Source of the DNA: Sunxiuqinia dokdonensis
GTDB taxonomy: Bacteria > Bacteroidota > Bacteroidia > Bacteroidales > Prolixibacteraceae
Length of the DNA: 32,793 nt
Assembly (NCBI RefSeq): GCF_001270965.1
Contig: NZ_LGIA01000079.1
Location: 1-32,793 of the forward strand
Direction: 5' to 3'
The notes below the pieces were generated by a model. The model made no database searches. It was not told where the DNA came from and saw only the letters and a program-made list of their open reading frames with translations. The position numbers and the translations under genes are program-made. Of the stretch, positions 23,727 through 31,991 are shown piece after piece (position 1 is the first letter of the stretch; every line of letters starts with the position of its first letter).

Positions 23727-24917
23727 TTAAAAGTAGTAGCCGATGTTGATGTTGAAACGCTTCATCCAATCCGCATCGTTGTCGCCAACTCCCAATCCTT
23801 CGCCAAACGTAGCGCTTAACCAGGGTTGATTTTTCCCCATCGCGTAGTCGATATAGGTATAGACAGGCCCGGCTGAAATGAGGATTCCCGGAATCAGATG
23901 ATGCATGTCGGCATAATCATCGTTCACTTTATCGACGAATGTGTAGTCCACATAGGCTTGCACGCTGTTGATCGGGCCAAAGTCAACCGGGAAGCTTTTG
24001 GCTATTCCAACGGCATAGGCGTTGGCTTTGGCAGCCACATCGTAAGGCGAGCCATAGGCGCCCATTTGAATGATGTCGAGCGACTGCCCGTTGTCAGCTT
24101 TCGCTTGATAATTATAATTGATGTAAGTTCCTTTAAAATTCCAGCCTTTGCCCCAGTCGGCCAACAGGTGGGCTGCAAAAGCTGTACTGGTTTCGGCTTC
24201 GTCGAGCACACTGTTGTAGATGCCGCCCACTTGACCCGACAAGCCGACCTCTACTTGTTCGCTGATGTGATAGGCAGCCCGGACATTCAACTGGTTCAAC
24301 TCGCGGATATGTGCATCGACTGTCGAACTACCGATTTTTCCTACTCCAGGGGTAATATCATACGAATATCGTCCCGGTCCGCTGGCACCGTAAGTGACTG
24401 CTCCGCCAGCTGTTGGTCCCTCTGGTTCGGCTTGACGGTAATAGGCAAAACTCAGGTCCAGCTTTTCAATCCCGGTGTAGTCAAACTTGATTCCCATGTC
24501 GTAATCGTCTTCCAGTCCAAAATAGTACTGTCCCTGAAACCACCACGAGTGCGACGCGTATTTCGTAATCCCAAAAGGAACCTGGCTAACGCCCAATTTC
24601 ATATAAAGGTTTTCGTTGAATTCGTAGCCCAAGTAGCCATGATGGATAAAATGGGTCCCGAAAGTGGGGTAGAAGCGGTATTCGAAACTTAGGTCAATTC
24701 CACCGGCTGAGCCATCCACGTTTAACCGCCAGGTGTCCCAGGTAAATTCGGGCTGGGTTTTATTTTCTACCCAGCTTTTTGAAAACATGTTGAAGCGCAC
24801 GGCGCCACCAACTTTAAAGTAGTTTTCTTGCTCCTGAGCTAAGGCCGATAAACTAAAGGTAAACAGGCACACAAATAAAGCACTTCGCTTGATTGTTGTC
24901 TTAAGTGAATTCTTCAT
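23727..24917 (-). CDS. Outer-membrane porin-like beta-barrel protein, first gene of the betaine operon
   Basis: 396 residues with a signal peptide (RSALFVCLFTFSLSALAQE). The mature part is rich in alternating aromatic and polar residues typical of beta strands (for example LSFEYRFYPTFGTHFIHHGY, LKFDYTG-type strands) and ends in FNINIGYYF, with the C-terminal Phe used by the barrel assembly machinery. It is therefore very probably an outer-membrane channel. It is first in the operon, 9 nt ahead of the importer ATPase, and has a strong promoter, suggesting that it feeds the same osmolyte to the periplasm. It is not a TonB-dependent receptor (no plug). The exact substrate is not shown. Confidence 0.8.
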   Translation of the reverse strand: MKNSLKTTIKRSALFVCLFTFSLSALAQEQENYFKVGGAVRFNMFSKSWVENKTQPEFTWDTWRLNVDGSAGGIDLSFEYRFYPTFGTHFIHHGYLGYEFNENLYMKLGVSQVPFGITKYASHSWWFQGQYYFGLEDDYDMGIKFDYTGIEKLDLSFAYYRQAEPEGPTAGGAVTYGASGPGRYSYDITPGVGKIGSSTVDAHIRELNQLNVRAAYHISEQVEVGLSGQVGGIYNSVLDEAETSTAFAAHLLADWGKGWNFKGTYINYNYQAKADNGQSLDIIQMGAYGSPYDVAAKANAYAVGIAKSFPVDFGPINSVQAYVDYTFVDKVNDDYADMHHLIPGILISAGPVYTYIDYAMGKNQPWLSATFGEGLGVGDNDADWMKRFNINIGYYF

Positions 24918-25242
24918 AATGGTTGATCAATAAGATTTTTGATTTTTATACAATAATACTCCGTTGAAATCGTTGCAGGTTGTTTCTGTAGGACAAAAGT
25001 ATAAAAAATAACAGTTTTTCAAACGATGCGAGACCGTGCGTGTTATTGGATCGGAGTTTGAATTCCCTTATTTTCCTGGCTATTTAAGTAGATTGATGCC
25101 AGGGGTACAGTGGAATAGGCGCATTGATCATCAAATTGATCCATGATTTTAGATTCTGTAGGTCGAATGATCTGAATTGATGGAACAGTAAGTTTAATCT
25201 AAATTTTACATTTATAAAGATTGATCTTATACGAACAATCTT
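24918..25242. other. Intergenic region between the betaine operon and the DUF1080 gene
   Basis: These 325 bases carry the porin promoter at the left and a weak hairpin at the right, listed separately. The middle (about 25030-25210) is AT-rich without a recognisable gene or strong repeat. Confidence 0.6.
24994..25001 (-). promoter_or_regulatory. Promoter of the porin-betaine transporter operon
   Basis: On the minus strand TACTTTTG is a perfect TAnnTTTG -7 element, with a perfect TTTG -33 element exactly 18 nt upstream (25020-25023). This is the best promoter in the window. The predicted leader is about 70 nt. Confidence 0.7.
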
Positions 25243-25243
25243 T
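25216..25243 (-). terminator. Weak hairpin at the end of the DUF1080 gene
   Basis: On the minus strand AAAGATTG and CAATCTTT pair around a 12-nt loop right at the stop codon. The following sequence is A/T-rich but has no clean T-run. Confidence 0.3.
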
Positions 25244-25917
25244 TAGAGTTTCCTTAATGTGATTTTTCGGAATTCAACTTCGGCACCTTCGGCTTGAACG
25301 GCAAGCTGACCACTTTGTGCGGTGCAGTTAAAGCCAGCGTTAACCAGGTCGCCGTTCACCCAAACATGAATGCTGTCGGCCTGGCATTTGATAGTCATTT
25401 GATTCCATTCGCCCAGTGGTTTTTCCGAGTCATCGGTCAGGTTTTTAATCCGGCGTTCTTTTCCTTCGGTAATGCCCCAGTTTTCTTTTGGGCCACGCCG
25501 GCTTTCCATATCCGGAACGGTAATGTCTTCAACAATACACCAGAAATCGCCGGCATCGCCATGCTGCATCTGTACTTCCAACGATTGAGGAAACATGCTG
25601 TACAAAGCCCGCGGCGTTGAAGCATGAACCAATACACCGCAGTTTCCGGGTTCGCCGGCAAACCGGTATTCCACTTCCAGCGTGTAATCGGAATATTCTG
25701 CATCGCTGATCAGGTGGCCACGTGGTTCGCCCAGGCTGACCAGCAACCCATCGCGAACGATAAACGGAGCGGGAGCGTCCGGGTTTTCATCCATCGCTGG
25801 CACATCCATATGCCAGCCGCTAAGGTCTTTCCCGTTAAACAGCTCATGCGACTGCTTGCAGGAAGATAAAACAGCAATCAAAAGAATTAGGCTTAATGTT
25901 CTCATCGGGTTTTTCAT
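25243..25917 (-). CDS. DUF1080 (3-keto-disaccharide hydrolase family) lipoprotein
   Basis: 224 residues from the ATG at 25917 (MKNPMRTLSLILLIAVLSSC), which gives a clean lipoprotein signal with the lipobox LSSC. A longer reading from 25968 places 17 residues before it and is less likely. The mature part is a jelly-roll of the DUF1080/LamG-like type: HELFNGKDLSGWHMD is the hallmark opening, then YSDYTLEVEYRF, GNCGVLVHA and GEWNQMTIKCQADSIHVWVNG. Some family members hydrolyse 3-keto-glycosides; most are uncharacterised. It would sit in the envelope. It follows the HD phosphodiesterase gene on the same strand by 114 nt. A role in glycan degradation is inferred from the family. Confidence 0.85.
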   Translation of the reverse strand: MKNPMRTLSLILLIAVLSSCKQSHELFNGKDLSGWHMDVPAMDENPDAPAPFIVRDGLLVSLGEPRGHLISDAEYSDYTLEVEYRFAGEPGNCGVLVHASTPRALYSMFPQSLEVQMQHGDAGDFWCIVEDITVPDMESRRGPKENWGITEGKERRIKNLTDDSEKPLGEWNQMTIKCQADSIHVWVNGDLVNAGFNCTAQSGQLAVQAEGAEVEFRKITLRKL

Positions 25918-26031
25918 GTTGATAGCCAATTTAGTAATTCTTACTGAATAATGAACTCTGAAAAACAAGGTCGACTTCCGACGGCCAGAGCTGATCTTTC
26001 AAACCAGGGTTTTTGCTATTGGCTTTCGCTG

Positions 26032-28098
26032 CTACTGCTTTTTCTGAGTTTTGTCCTCCGGATATTCAATGCGGACATGATAAATATTCATCAGTTTTTC
26101 CAGAATGGTTTCTTTCACAATCCGTATTTCACGCAAGGTTAGATCTGCATTGTCAAGTTGTCCGGTATCAATTTTGTCTTGCACAATTTTTTCAATCAGA
26201 GCCCGGAGGTTTTCCAACGATTTTTCTTTCATGGCGCGGGCTGCTGCTTCAATGCCATCAATCAGCATAACGACGCTGGTTTCTTTGTTTTTTGGTGGCG
26301 GTCCGGGATAAGTAAATTCCTTGGGATCGACTTCTTCGTCGGGGTGCTCATTTTTATAAGTCGTATAAAAATATTTGGCTTGCGAAGTTCCGTGGTGGCT
26401 GCTAATAAACTCAATGAGTACTTCAGGAAGTTTGTTGCGGCGGGCAATTTTTACACCGCGCGTAACATGATCGATAATGATTTTTGCGCTTTCCTTGTTG
26501 TCCAGCTTGCTGTGTGGGCTCATGCCTGCTGCTTGGTTTTCGATGAAATAAGCTGGCTGGTTGGTTTTCCCAATATCGTGGTACAACGCGCCGGCGCGAA
26601 CCAAAAACGGGTTGCCGCCAATACGCAGGATGACTTCTTCGGCCAGATTGGCAATTTGGATGGAGTGTTGAAACGTGCCGGGCGCTTCCTGAGCCAGCTT
26701 TCTGAGCAGGGGCTGGTTTGTGTCAGAAAGCTCAATGAGTGTGACATCGGATACAAAGCCAAACAGCTTCTCAAAAATATAGATCAATGGATAGGCCAGC
26801 AAGATCAGCAGGGCATTGCCACCAAACCACTCCAGCTCTCGCCAGGGGATGGAGGCGATGTTGCCTTCCTGAATCATGGATAAGGCCAGAAAAACCACCG
26901 AGTAGCTGATGAAGACCCACAAGGCGGTTAAAACCAGGTGCGAACGGCGGTGAAGTTTGTCGAGGCTAAATACGGCAATGATTCCGGCCACCTGATTCAT
27001 GAAAATATATTCGAAATTGTTTGGCGCAAAATAGCCGATTAAAAGTGTGGTGACCAGCAAGGTGAATATGGCCGTACGCGAATCGAAGAAAATGCGCAGC
27101 AGGATGGGCAGAATAGCCACGGGCACCAGGTACAGGTTCATAAAATCACGGTCGTTTACAAAACGCGAGGTAAAAACCATCAACACAATCATAATGAGAA
27201 TAAAACTCAGGCGGCGCTTTTGCTTGAATATTTCGGGGCGGAAATAATACAGGTAGAAAATCAGGATCAGTAAACAGGAAATAATCAGAATGAGTTTTCC
27301 CAGGATAAGTAAATAGCGTTCAATGTCTTGACCCCGTTTGGTTTCGTAACTTTTTTTCAGCGATTCTAAAATCAGGTATTTATCGGGCGTCACAATATCG
27401 CCTTTAAAAATAATCCGTTCTCCGGTTTGAACCATGCCTTGGGTAATGGACACTTCATCCAGTTGTTTTTGCAATTCGCTGTTGTTAAACACCTCGTCGT
27501 AAACAACATTGGGAACAATATAATCGCTCAGGTTCACGGACTGGTTGAAGGTTTCAAAGTCGCTGCCCAGGGTGTTTTTTACCGTGTCGCTAAGAAGTTG
27601 ATAAGCTGATTTCAGCGTCAAAAGTTGGTTCATCGGTTTTCGTATGGCCAACTTGTCTATTATGAGAATGACTTCTTGCTTACCGCGCAAGCTCAAATGG
27701 TTTTCGGGAGCCTGCTCAATCAAACCTGTGTCATATAGTTCGGCCAAAAAATTCTTCAAATCCTGAACTGCCTCGGGTTCAATTTCGTGCTGATTGAGCA
27801 AGTTTTCCAGGTTATTGGATTGTGCAATGCGCTGTAGCGTATCGACTTTTAGGTAAGGAATATACTGGCTTCTTACGGAGTCTTGTTCGAGTTTTACTTC
27901 CTCATCGGCCTTTAAAATGGCAAAATTGAAAGGTGCAACCAAAGTTTCGTGGCGCCACGGTGCATTTTTCTGAAATTCATACTTAAACCGGCTCTCTCCG
28001 GGAATAATCAGATACAGCAGAAAAACGGTTGCAAAAAATGCAAATGCAATGTAAAAAAAATGGTAGTAGCGGGCCAGTCGCGTTAATAACTTTTTCAT
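26032..28098 (-). CDS. 7TM-HD phosphodiesterase, PgpH-like (probable c-di-AMP hydrolase)
   Basis: 688 residues. An N-terminal membrane helix (FFYIAFAFFATVFLLYLI) leads to an exported 7TMR-HDED-type region of some 230 residues, then about seven membrane helices (roughly 265-455), then a cytoplasmic HD domain. HD residues are visible: His in FQHSIQIANLAEE, the HD pair in GALYHDIGKTNQP, His in SPHSKLDN, His-His in ISSHHGTSQAKYFY, and Asp in VVMLIDGIEAAARA. The order matches PgpH of Listeria, which hydrolyses c-di-AMP to pApA. Substrate assignment rests on family architecture, and no diadenylate cyclase is in the window. Its gene is divergent from the NlpC/P60 gene, with facing promoters. Confidence 0.9.
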   Translation of the reverse strand: MKKLLTRLARYYHFFYIAFAFFATVFLLYLIIPGESRFKYEFQKNAPWRHETLVAPFNFAILKADEEVKLEQDSVRSQYIPYLKVDTLQRIAQSNNLENLLNQHEIEPEAVQDLKNFLAELYDTGLIEQAPENHLSLRGKQEVILIIDKLAIRKPMNQLLTLKSAYQLLSDTVKNTLGSDFETFNQSVNLSDYIVPNVVYDEVFNNSELQKQLDEVSITQGMVQTGERIIFKGDIVTPDKYLILESLKKSYETKRGQDIERYLLILGKLILIISCLLILIFYLYYFRPEIFKQKRRLSFILIMIVLMVFTSRFVNDRDFMNLYLVPVAILPILLRIFFDSRTAIFTLLVTTLLIGYFAPNNFEYIFMNQVAGIIAVFSLDKLHRRSHLVLTALWVFISYSVVFLALSMIQEGNIASIPWRELEWFGGNALLILLAYPLIYIFEKLFGFVSDVTLIELSDTNQPLLRKLAQEAPGTFQHSIQIANLAEEVILRIGGNPFLVRAGALYHDIGKTNQPAYFIENQAAGMSPHSKLDNKESAKIIIDHVTRGVKIARRNKLPEVLIEFISSHHGTSQAKYFYTTYKNEHPDEEVDPKEFTYPGPPPKNKETSVVMLIDGIEAAARAMKEKSLENLRALIEKIVQDKIDTGQLDNADLTLREIRIVKETILEKLMNIYHVRIEYPEDKTQKKQ

Positions 28099-28130
28099 AA
28101 ATACCTTTTTAAAGACTTTCCAATAGCATT

Positions 28131-28138
28131 CAAAACTA
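28131..28138 (-). promoter_or_regulatory. Putative -7 promoter element for the PgpH-like gene
   Basis: On the minus strand TAGTTTTG fits TAnnTTTG fully and lies 32 nt ahead of the start codon. The -33 region is poor (TTCA). It lies 12 nt from a divergent -7 element. Confidence 0.4.
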
Positions 28139-28150
28139 GTCTTGAAGTTC

Positions 28151-28158
28151 TATATTTG
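28151..28158 (+). promoter_or_regulatory. Putative -7 promoter element for the NlpC/P60 gene
   Basis: TATATTTG fits TAnnTTTG fully; the -33 region is weak. The leader to the ATG at 28286 would be about 120 nt. The two back-to-back promoters probably compete for polymerase. Confidence 0.4.
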
Positions 28159-28285
28159 AAGAATTAAAAATAACAATTTCTTTCGTGAAACACGCCATGC
28201 CATTCGATTTCTGAGGCTATTGAAACAGAACAGACTTCGGATTAGCGGTTTACCGTTTCAGTTTGAAATGTAATTGAGAAAGCAG

Positions 28286-29071
28286 ATGAACTACGGGATT
28301 TCCGGATTAAGCATCATACCGCTGCGCAAAGACCCCTCAGAAAGAAGCGAAATGACCAGCCAGCTATTGTTTGGCGAGCACTTCGAAGTACACGAGCAAT
28401 TTATGGGTTGGTGCCGGATTACCTCGGCCTACGATGGCTACCAAGGCTGGGTTGATCAGAAAATGATCACCGAATTGACGGATCGCATTTATCAGAAGAT
28501 TGTCGGTGCTCCCTTTGCCGTTTGTACCGATATTTTTAACCTGATTCCGTTGAACGGCGAACAAAATATGATGATTGTTGCCGGAAGCACCCTGCCATGC
28601 TGGCGTCCGTACAAAAAGGAATTTTCAATCAATCGCGACGTGTACCAAATGACTGGTAATTATATGTACCACCAGCCGGCAGACGTGCGCAAGTTCATTA
28701 TTCAACAGGCCTTGATGTATTTCAATGTGCCCTATTTGTGGGGGGGACGGTCGCCGTTTGGGGTCGATTGTTCGGGCTTGGTCCAGGTGATTTACAAACA
28801 GGCCGGAATAAAAATCCCACGTGATACCAGCCAGCAAGTGCATGCAGGAACTGCATTTTCGTTTGTGGAAGAAGCGCAACCTGGTGATTTGGCTTTTTTT
28901 GATGACGAAGAAGGAAACATTATTCATGTTGGCATTATTTGGGAAAAGAATAAGATTATTCACGCCTCTGGAAAAGTACGCATCGATAATGTCGACCAGT
29001 TTGGTATTTTCAATATCGAAACCAAGCGCTATTCGCACAAAATGCGTGTGATGAAACGGATCATCGGGTAA
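28286..29071 (+). CDS. NlpC/P60 cysteine peptidase with SH3-like N-terminus
   Basis: 261 residues from the ATG at 28286 (MNYGISGLSIIPLRKDPSER); an upstream TTG at 28274 is a poor alternative. The N-terminal half resembles SH3b domains found before NlpC/P60 units (GEHFEVHEQFMGWCRITSAY, then YQGWVDQKMI). The catalytic half has Cys in FGVDCSGLVQVIYK, His in IIHVGIIW and the third polar residue, His, in KIIHASGKVRID. Such enzymes cut gamma-D-Glu-diamino acid bonds in peptidoglycan peptides, often in recycling. No signal peptide is seen, which points to a cytoplasmic role in muropeptide turnover, similar to YkfC-type enzymes. The NUDIX gene follows by 62 nt. Confidence 0.88.
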   Translation: MNYGISGLSIIPLRKDPSERSEMTSQLLFGEHFEVHEQFMGWCRITSAYDGYQGWVDQKMITELTDRIYQKIVGAPFAVCTDIFNLIPLNGEQNMMIVAGSTLPCWRPYKKEFSINRDVYQMTGNYMYHQPADVRKFIIQQALMYFNVPYLWGGRSPFGVDCSGLVQVIYKQAGIKIPRDTSQQVHAGTAFSFVEEAQPGDLAFFDDEEGNIIHVGIIWEKNKIIHASGKVRIDNVDQFGIFNIETKRYSHKMRVMKRIIG

Positions 29072-29133
29072 CCTGAAAAAAGGAGCTGTCCTCGTCGGCT
29101 CAATATTTATTGGATCAACAAAAATCAATTTCT

Positions 29134-29577
29134 ATGCAAGAATCGAAGAAATATACTTATGCGTATCCGAGGCCGGCGGTAACAACCGATGCCATTATTT
29201 TGAAAAAAGGCACTGCGGAAATTTTGTTGATCCGGCGGGCCAAAGACCCGTTTAAAAACCGCTGGGCCTTACCCGGTGGATTCATCGAAATGGATGAGGT
29301 GCTTGAGGTGGCCTGCAAGCGGGAATTAAAGGAAGAAACCGGGCTGACAATAGAAAAGCTGGAGCAGTTTCAGGTTTACGATGCGGTGGATCGTGATCCG
29401 CGCGGGCGAACGCTGTCGGTTATTTTCTATGGTTTTGTTGAAAAGGATGCGCAAGTGAAAGGTGGCGACGATGCCGCTGAAGCCGCTTGGTTCAGAATGG
29501 AACATTTGCCGGAGCTGGCTTTCGACCATGCCGACATCATTCTCGACTTTCTACGACTGCTTGGTCAGTCGCGCTGA
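29134..29577 (+). CDS. NUDIX hydrolase
   Basis: 147 residues from ATG at 29134 (MQESKKYTYAYPRPAVTTDA). The Nudix box is complete: GGFIEMDEVLEVACKRELKE plus ETGL fits Gx5Ex7REUxEExGU. TTDAIILKKGTAEILLIRRA and KNRWALPGG just before it are typical of ADP-ribose pyrophosphatase/NrtR-like domains that act on nucleoside diphosphate derivatives. No DNA-binding domain follows, so it is an enzyme rather than NrtR. The substrate cannot be chosen. The last 13 bases overlap the 3' end of the opposite-strand WbqC gene. Confidence 0.9.
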   Translation: MQESKKYTYAYPRPAVTTDAIILKKGTAEILLIRRAKDPFKNRWALPGGFIEMDEVLEVACKRELKEETGLTIEKLEQFQVYDAVDRDPRGRTLSVIFYGFVEKDAQVKGGDDAAEAAWFRMEHLPELAFDHADIILDFLRLLGQSR

Positions 29578-30209
29578 ATACTCTCCAGTAAAATCGCGTA
29601 GCTTTCTGATCCACAATTGAACAGCAGGTCCATGCAGCTCAGGTTGGGCGTAAATCCAAACTTGTCGTCAAAAACCTGCGTGTAGGTTTTTGGTTTGAAG
29701 AAAGGGTCGGGCAGAGCTTTTTGTGGTTTGGGATGAATGGCTTCGCGGAAATTTAGACAATTGGCGGGGACTACTTCAAAATCCGGCGTTCGTTTAATGT
29801 TTGGTTCCATTTCCAGGATATCCAAAACTGTGTCCAGAATTTTCTGATTAAAATCAAATAAAAAATCGAATTGCTGCTCAAAAAATAGACGAAAATCATC
29901 CTGCAGTACCTCAAAAAACGGCGAACTTTGGTAGGCCGACACAATGGCTTGCCAATGGATATGCTGCCAATTGGTGTCGTATGAAATCCGAATATCTTTG
30001 ATTTGCTGCTTTTGGCTACGTCCCTTTTCAACGGGAATGATCAGTGATTCCGGCCCATTCGCTGCCAATATCACCGTTCGGTTACGAAAGGTTTGTTTCG
30101 TAAAGTTTTCAGCTGTCTCAATCCAGACGGTCTGGTGACTAAGAAATTTTGAGAGGTACTGAATAGGCGGAAAATAAGCTGTACTCAGCAGAATATCCTG
30201 ATCAGTCAT
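29565..30209 (-). CDS. WbqC family protein
   Basis: 214 residues with the WbqC-like signature: LLSTAYFPPIQYLSKFLSHQ at the start, FTKQTFRNRTVILAANGPES with LIIPVEKG, and KDIRISYDTNWQHIHWQAIV followed by AYQSSPFFE. These match the family (also called DUF/WbqC-like) found near polysaccharide or signal peptidase genes. The molecular function is not established. It starts 5 nt after the stop of the LapA-like gene, so the two form a pair downstream of lepB and its terminator. Convergent with the NUDIX gene, with a 13-bp overlap. Confidence 0.87.
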   Translation of the reverse strand: MTDQDILLSTAYFPPIQYLSKFLSHQTVWIETAENFTKQTFRNRTVILAANGPESLIIPVEKGRSQKQQIKDIRISYDTNWQHIHWQAIVSAYQSSPFFEVLQDDFRLFFEQQFDFLFDFNQKILDTVLDILEMEPNIKRTPDFEVVPANCLNFREAIHPKPQKALPDPFFKPKTYTQVFDDKFGFTPNLSCMDLLFNCGSESYAILLESIQRD

Positions 30210-30214
30210 GCCGG

Positions 30215-30550
30215 CTACTCTTTAAAAAAGCTGTTGTCATCGCCTCCCTCATCGGTCATTTCAATCCCTTCGATGTGCGTTTTTTCCGGCGCTGGCACCT
30301 GCAGTATTTCCAACTCTTTGATTTTCTTTTGCTTCTCTTTAAGCTGCCCCTTCAGTTTCCACATTTTCGGATAGGCGAAAGATAAGGCCAAAATAGCGCC
30401 CAATATAATACAGATAATGAGGGTGAGAACGAGTGGAATATCCGTGATTTTCCAGAAGAAAACGTTAAGCGTGATGAGCACGGTGTTTTGTAAGGTAAAA
30501 ATGACCAGTAACAAGGCCAGAATCAATAAAACGATTATTCCTGCTGACAT
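30215..30550 (-). CDS. LapA-domain membrane protein
   Basis: 111 residues. Two membrane helices (IIVLLILALLLVIFTLQN and IPLVLTLIICIILGAILAL) flank a short loop, followed by a charged coiled-coil stretch (WKLKGQLKEKQKKIKELE) and an acidic tail. The TLQNTVLITLNVFFWKITDIPL pattern is the LapA/DUF1049 signature. LapA proteins assist lipopolysaccharide assembly in proteobacteria; the role here is not known. It lies just after the lepB terminator with only 26 nt between them, so it may depend on readthrough or on a promoter embedded in that gap. Confidence 0.8.
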   Translation of the reverse strand: MSAGIIVLLILALLLVIFTLQNTVLITLNVFFWKITDIPLVLTLIICIILGAILALSFAYPKMWKLKGQLKEKQKKIKELEILQVPAPEKTHIEGIEMTDEGGDDNSFFKE

Positions 30551-30576
30551 ATGAATTTGTTTTGAGGGAAATTAAT

Positions 30577-30617
30577 AAAAAAAAGGATGCCGAAGCAAAT
30601 CTTCAGAATCCTTTTTT
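30577..30617 (-). terminator. Rho-independent terminator after lepB
   Basis: On the minus strand the arms AAAAAAGGAT and ATCCTTTTTTTT enclose an inner stem (CTGAAG with CTTCGG, one T-G pair) and a 5-nt loop, ending in a run of eight T. It begins 20 nt after the lepB stop. The A-run on the other side would let it act on both strands. Confidence 0.8.
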
Positions 30618-30636
30618 CAGATTGTTCGTGCTTTGG

Positions 30637-31977
30637 TTAATGAACCACGTTGAATAACCTGTTCCAACGAATATTGTTTGGCAAGCCTTTTTCCTTATCC
30701 AGCGACAGCCAGATGAAAACGGCTTTTCCAACAACATGATCTTCAGGTACAAATCCCCAGTAGCGTGAGTCGGCTGAGTTGTGGCGGTTGTCACCCATCA
30801 TCCAGTAGTAATCCATATCGAAGGTGTAGTTGTCGGTTGCTACGCCGTCAACATAAATGGTGCTGTCTTTCACCTCCAATTCGTGGTCTTCGTAAAGATC
30901 GATGATGCGCTCGTAAAGCGGCAGCGTTTCCATGTTCAGGTTTACTGTTTCTCCCTTTTTTGGAACCGTCAGCGGGCCAAAGTTATCCACGTTCCACTGG
31001 TAATTCGAATCGTGAGGGAAGATATTCTGGTCCCAATTGCCGGCAGGCATGTTTACCCGTTTTATGGAGGTCACATTGTTCAGCTTTTCCAGTTCCGTCA
31101 CATATTCATCGGTCAGCGGATACAGGTATTGCGAACCCGAGAACACCTGTTGATCGGCACGTGAAATGCCAATCTTTTCGAGCGTTCGCTTGTTGATTGG
31201 TGTTCCGTTAGTGGTGATGATGTAATCGTATTGCACACCCGGAAAATCTTCCTGTGGCGAGCCGTTCACATAAAGTTCACCGTCTTTCAGCTCCAGTACA
31301 TCACCTGGCGTACCCACGCAACGTTTGATGTAATTTTCGCGCTTGTCGACTGGGCGGCTGATAATTTTGCCAAACGTTCGTTGGTCGCTCCAAATCCGGT
31401 CGCGCCCGTACGAGCGGATTAACTGGTAGTAATCCTGGGTTGGCATGTTCATGGCCACCGTGTCGCCATGCGGAAAGTTAAAGACCACCACATCGTTCAG
31501 TTCAACATCGCCAAAGCCCGCCATACGTTTGTACGGGTTTTGAATCCATTCAACATATGATTTCCGGGTAGTGGAAAGGGGCATGGTGTGGTGAACAAAC
31601 GGAAATGACAGCGGGGTATTGGGTAGTTTTGGGCCATACGCGGTTTTGCTTACGAACAGAAAATCGCCAACCAGCATCGATTTTTCCATCGAGGAGGTGG
31701 GAATCGTATAAGCTTCAATAAAAAACATGCGGATGAAAGTGGCTGCGATTACCGCAAAAATAATGGCATCCACCCACTCAACGACTTTTGTTTGTTTGCC
31801 ATCTGGCGGATTCTTCTTTTTCCAGAAGGCCCAATGTACTTTTTTGGTGACATACATGTCGAAAATAACTGGCAGCCCGATAAACCACCAGTAGCTTTCC
31901 ATCCAGATGACCCAAAGACTGTATATCAGGGCAACTACGATGAACTTGAACCATTTGTTCGTCAATATTTCTCTCAT
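30637..31977 (-). CDS. lepB: Signal peptidase I (large Bacteroidota form)
   Basis: Membrane serine protease that removes signal peptides from exported proteins. The 446 residues exceed the 324 of E. coli, from insertions in the extracytoplasmic part, which is common in Bacteroidota. The N-terminal helices (WFKFIVVALIYSLWVIWMES; AIIFAVIAATFIRMFFIEAY) precede the catalytic Ser96 in PTSSMEKSMLVGD. The catalytic Lys is K218 in YIKRCVGTPGDVLEL, and the third conserved box is MGDNRHNSADSRYWGFVPED. The catalytic pair is intact. It starts 14 nt after the dapB stop, so the two are cotranscribed, and it ends at a clear terminator. Confidence 0.95.
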   Translation of the reverse strand: MREILTNKWFKFIVVALIYSLWVIWMESYWWFIGLPVIFDMYVTKKVHWAFWKKKNPPDGKQTKVVEWVDAIIFAVIAATFIRMFFIEAYTIPTSSMEKSMLVGDFLFVSKTAYGPKLPNTPLSFPFVHHTMPLSTTRKSYVEWIQNPYKRMAGFGDVELNDVVVFNFPHGDTVAMNMPTQDYYQLIRSYGRDRIWSDQRTFGKIISRPVDKRENYIKRCVGTPGDVLELKDGELYVNGSPQEDFPGVQYDYIITTNGTPINKRTLEKIGISRADQQVFSGSQYLYPLTDEYVTELEKLNNVTSIKRVNMPAGNWDQNIFPHDSNYQWNVDNFGPLTVPKKGETVNLNMETLPLYERIIDLYEDHELEVKDSTIYVDGVATDNYTFDMDYYWMMGDNRHNSADSRYWGFVPEDHVVGKAVFIWLSLDKEKGLPNNIRWNRLFNVVH

Positions 31978-31991
31978 TGATTTGGCGTGTA

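Noticed and set aside
25918-25968. Upstream start of the DUF1080 protein
   Set aside because: It would bury the lipoprotein signal behind 17 residues; the ATG at 25917 gives a normal signal peptide.
26158-26883. 241-codon plus-strand frame within the PgpH-like gene
   Set aside because: It is antisense to conserved HD-domain codons and looks like a shadow frame.
29565-29577. 13-bp overlap of the NUDIX and WbqC genes as a sign of a frameshift
   Set aside because: Both proteins have complete family lengths; short tail-to-tail overlaps between convergent genes are ordinary.
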